13,975 nucleotides of DNA, from assembly GCA_016284115.1 (NCBI GenBank), contig JAEEOD010000311.1, forward strand, positions 1 to 13,975, in the 5' to 3' direction. The notes beneath the pieces were generated by a model. It saw nothing but the letters and a program-made list of their open reading frames with translations, had not been told where the DNA came from and searched no databases. Source of the stretch: Bacteroidaceae bacterium. Lineage in GTDB: Bacteria > Bacteroidota > Bacteroidia > Bacteroidales > Bacteroidaceae. Position numbers and translations under genes: made by a program. The number at the start of each line of letters is the position of its first letter. The stretch's first letter is position 1. Of the stretch, positions 12,767-13,975 are shown one piece after another.

Positions 12767-13426
12767 ATGAAACAACTAAAGTATTTAGCAATCGCTGCCG
12801 GTGTAATGGCACTGGTAAGCTGTGGACAACAGCCAGCTCCAGCACAAGAGCCTGTTGAAGTGGACAAAGCTGCTGTAGTAATTGAGAACATCATGACACG
12901 CGTCAGCGTGCGTCAGTTTACAGAAGAGCCAGTAGCTAAGGCTGACTTGGAAACCATCTTAAAGGCTGGTTTGCAGGCACCAAGTGCTATGAATGCTCAG
13001 GATTGGCAGGTACGCATCGTTACTAACCAGGAGATGCTCAACACCCTGTCAGGTTTTATGCTCAGCACAGAGATGGGTAAAGGTATGGCAGAACGTCTGA
13101 ATGGCAAGAACGCTTTTGCCAACGCTCCTGCAGTGGCATTTATCGCAGCTGAGACGGGTGAGAAGGCTACTGCCTATAATCGTGAAGATACAGCTTTGCT
13201 GAGTGAGAACATCCTGTTGGCTGCTCATGCATTAGGTTTGGGTGCTACCTATCAGGCTGCTCCTGCACGCATGATCAACGACAGCAAGGAGGCAAAGGAT
13301 TACCTGAAGACAACTTTTGGTTTCCCAGAGAATGCTGAGTTGATCAATATCATCATTATCGGTCATCCAGCTGAGACTCCTGCAGTGAAGGATCGCGACC
13401 AGTCTAAAGGACGTATTATCGAGTAA
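12767..13426 (+). CDS. Nitroreductase-family FMN-dependent lipoprotein
   Basis: 219 residues with a lipoprotein signal (MKQLKYLAIAAGVMALVSC; Cys19) and a Pro/Glu-rich tether. The nitroreductase fold starts near residue 36. The FMN-binding motif RVSVRQF is at 45-51 (Arg45, Ser47 and Arg49 contact the flavin phosphate). APSAMNAQDWQ at 71-81 and GLGATY at 157-162 are further family signatures. Length and motifs fit the short nitroreductases found in Bacteroidota, which act as dimeric NAD(P)H- or other-donor flavin reductases. Export with a lipid anchor is unusual, because NAD(P)H is absent outside the cytoplasm. Such exported forms probably use another electron donor, or have a different role. 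The start at 12767 gives a complete signal peptide; the upstream in-frame ATGs at 12734 and 12740 are at or near the predicted transcription start. It is divergent from the SDR gene. Confidence 0.92.
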   Translation: MKQLKYLAIAAGVMALVSCGQQPAPAQEPVEVDKAAVVIENIMTRVSVRQFTEEPVAKADLETILKAGLQAPSAMNAQDWQVRIVTNQEMLNTLSGFMLSTEMGKGMAERLNGKNAFANAPAVAFIAAETGEKATAYNREDTALLSENILLAAHALGLGATYQAAPARMINDSKEAKDYLKTTFGFPENAELINIIIIGHPAETPAVKDRDQSKGRIIE

Positions 13427-13450
13427 ATAAGCTGAATACCCCTCAGTAAG

Positions 13451-13540
13451 CTAGCTGATACCACTGCGTGGCCTCCGTTGCTTCGCTCCCCAATTGCTTC
13501 TTGTTTGAGCGCAATTGCCCCTAATCAGGGGAGCAGCTAG
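13451..13540. repeat. Noncoding element of nested inverted repeats
   Basis: Three sets of exact arms nest inside one another: CTAGCTG (13451-13457) with CAGCTAG (13534-13540), GCTCCCC (13485-13491) with GGGGAGC (13528-13534), and CAATTGC (13491-13497) with GCAATTG (13511-13517). A further small hairpin, CCCCT-AATC-AGGGG, lies at 13517-13530, and CCAC-TGC-GTGG at 13461-13471. It is more G+C-rich than the other intergenic DNA in this window. It may be a dispersed intergenic repeat or the remnant of a small element. A 67-codon minus-strand frame here (13451-13654) crosses the terminator and is not believed. Confidence 0.6.
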
Positions 13541-13602
13541 AAAACTCCTCCCCATGTAAAAGGAAAGTGTCCGAAGGGCGGAAGGGTAATATATAAATAA
13601 GG

Positions 13603-13640
13603 TGCAGGCGACATTTTCGTTCGCTTGCATTTTTTTTGTT
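13603..13640 (+). terminator. Intrinsic terminator after the palindromic element
   Basis: TGCAGGCGA (13603-13611) pairs with TCGCTTGCA (13621-13629) over 9 bp with one G-T wobble and a 9-base loop, followed by eight or more Ts. It lies about 177 bases after the nitroreductase stop, so that mRNA would have a long structured 3' UTR, unless the palindromic region is transcribed separately. Confidence 0.75.
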
Positions 13641-13658
13641 ATTTTTTTGTTCAAAATA

Positions 13659-13691
13659 TTTGGAGATATGAAAAATGTTTTGTTATCTTTG
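13659..13691 (+). promoter_or_regulatory. SPFH gene promoter (TTTG - 21 nt - TATCTTTG)
   Basis: TTTG at 13659-13662 and TATCTTTG at 13684-13691, 21 bases apart, make a near-consensus Bacteroidota promoter. The leader of about 38 nt includes a twofold TGATAT (13692-13697 and 13703-13708) and a CTAAAA direct repeat. Confidence 0.7.
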
Positions 13692-13735
13692 TGATATCAA
13701 AATGATATTATTTCTAAAACTAAAACTATACGACT

Positions 13736-13975
13736 ATGGAGACAAAGGAATTTACTTTTCGTGGCGTGACATTCAATGGCTTTGCCATGCTGTTCTTTAA
13801 CTTGTTGCTGACGATTGCCGGCATTGCCGCTATCGTAATGTTTATAGGCTATGGCGACTGGTGGCTGATTCTGGCAGGTCCGCTGATGCTCATCCTGTCA
13901 TTTTTTATTTGGCCAGGCTTTATTATGCTGGATCCCAACGAGGCGCGCGTGCTGACCTTCTTCGTTAAGTATCGT
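13736..13975 (+). CDS. SPFH/band-7 domain membrane protein (partial, N-terminal 80 residues)
   Basis: The frame is open from the ATG at 13736 to the window edge. After a polar N-terminus (METKEFTFRGVTFNG) come two hydrophobic helices at about 16-39 and 43-62, separated by GYGDWW. The following FIMLDPNEARVLTFFVKYR (62-80) is typical of the start of an SPFH domain, in which N-x-A-x-V-L-x-F-F-G-x-Y recurs; here Val replaces the usual Gly of FFG. These proteins form large membrane oligomers or microdomains and often scaffold other membrane proteins; the rest of the domain is outside the window. The start is supported by the promoter at 13659-13691. Family assignment is good for so short a fragment; exact role unknown. 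Confidence 0.82.
   Translation, partial: METKEFTFRGVTFNGFAMLFFNLLLTIAGIAAIVMFIGYGDWWLILAGPLMLILSFFIWPGFIMLDPNEARVLTFFVKYR

Noticed and set aside
12680..12775. N-terminal extension of the SDR (32 extra residues)
   Set aside because: The SDR -7 box at 12699-12706 lies within it, and SDRs normally start directly before the first Rossmann strand.
13451..13654. 67-codon minus-strand open frame
   Set aside because: It runs through the terminator hairpin and the nested inverted repeats and has no protein-like pattern.

Overview
The window looks like chromosome from a Bacteroidota member, most likely a gut or oral Prevotella/Bacteroides-type species. The reasons are moderate G+C, short lipoprotein signal peptides ending in Cys, almost no Shine-Dalgarno sequences, and a TAnnTTTG -7 hexamer/octamer (the Bacteroidota sigma-ABfr promoter) in front of every gene. 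The genus is an inference from style, not from a marker gene. There is no rRNA, tRNA, CRISPR array, transposase or phage gene.

Layout. Bases 1-412 (minus) hold the N-terminal 137 residues of a small DUF7010-like membrane protein, cut by the window edge. After a 432-base divergent intergenic region comes putA (845-4324, plus), a 1159-residue fused proline dehydrogenase/P5C dehydrogenase. It ends at a strong bidirectional hairpin terminator, where it converges with a DASS/SLC13 anion transporter carrying two RCK_C domains (4436-6193, minus). The transporter appears to have lost its first 16 codons to a one-base frameshift: an ATG with a good promoter lies upstream at 6231 in the wrong frame. 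Next on the minus strand are a lipoprotein GH3 glycosidase (6396-8726), a four-helix membrane LytTR regulator with a Pro-rich extracytoplasmic linker (8812-9897), a lipoprotein beta-helix protein (DUF4353/carbohydrate-binding-like, 10005-11849) and a short-chain dehydrogenase (11948-12679). A lipoprotein nitroreductase (12767-13426, plus) is transcribed divergently from the SDR through interlocked promoters. A palindromic noncoding element and terminator follow, then the first 80 codons of an SPFH/band-7 membrane protein (13736 to the window end).

How the genes may work together. putA is a stand-alone catabolic enzyme (proline to glutamate). The minus-strand genes each have their own -7 box, so this is a row of single-gene units more than one operon. 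The most suggestive link is between the membrane LytTR regulator and the beta-helix lipoprotein just upstream of it. That lipoprotein's promoter is preceded by two perfect 9-bp direct repeats 12 bp apart, the classical LytTR operator geometry. A working hypothesis is an envelope-sensing, one-component LytTR switch controlling a surface lipoprotein. The GH3 enzyme has no SusC/SusD pair beside it, so it is not in a recognisable polysaccharide utilisation locus.

Other features worth attention are a three-copy 13-bp repeat/hairpin after the GH3 gene, a UUCG-capped terminator whose T-tract doubles as the next gene's -33 box, and nested inverted repeats after the nitroreductase.
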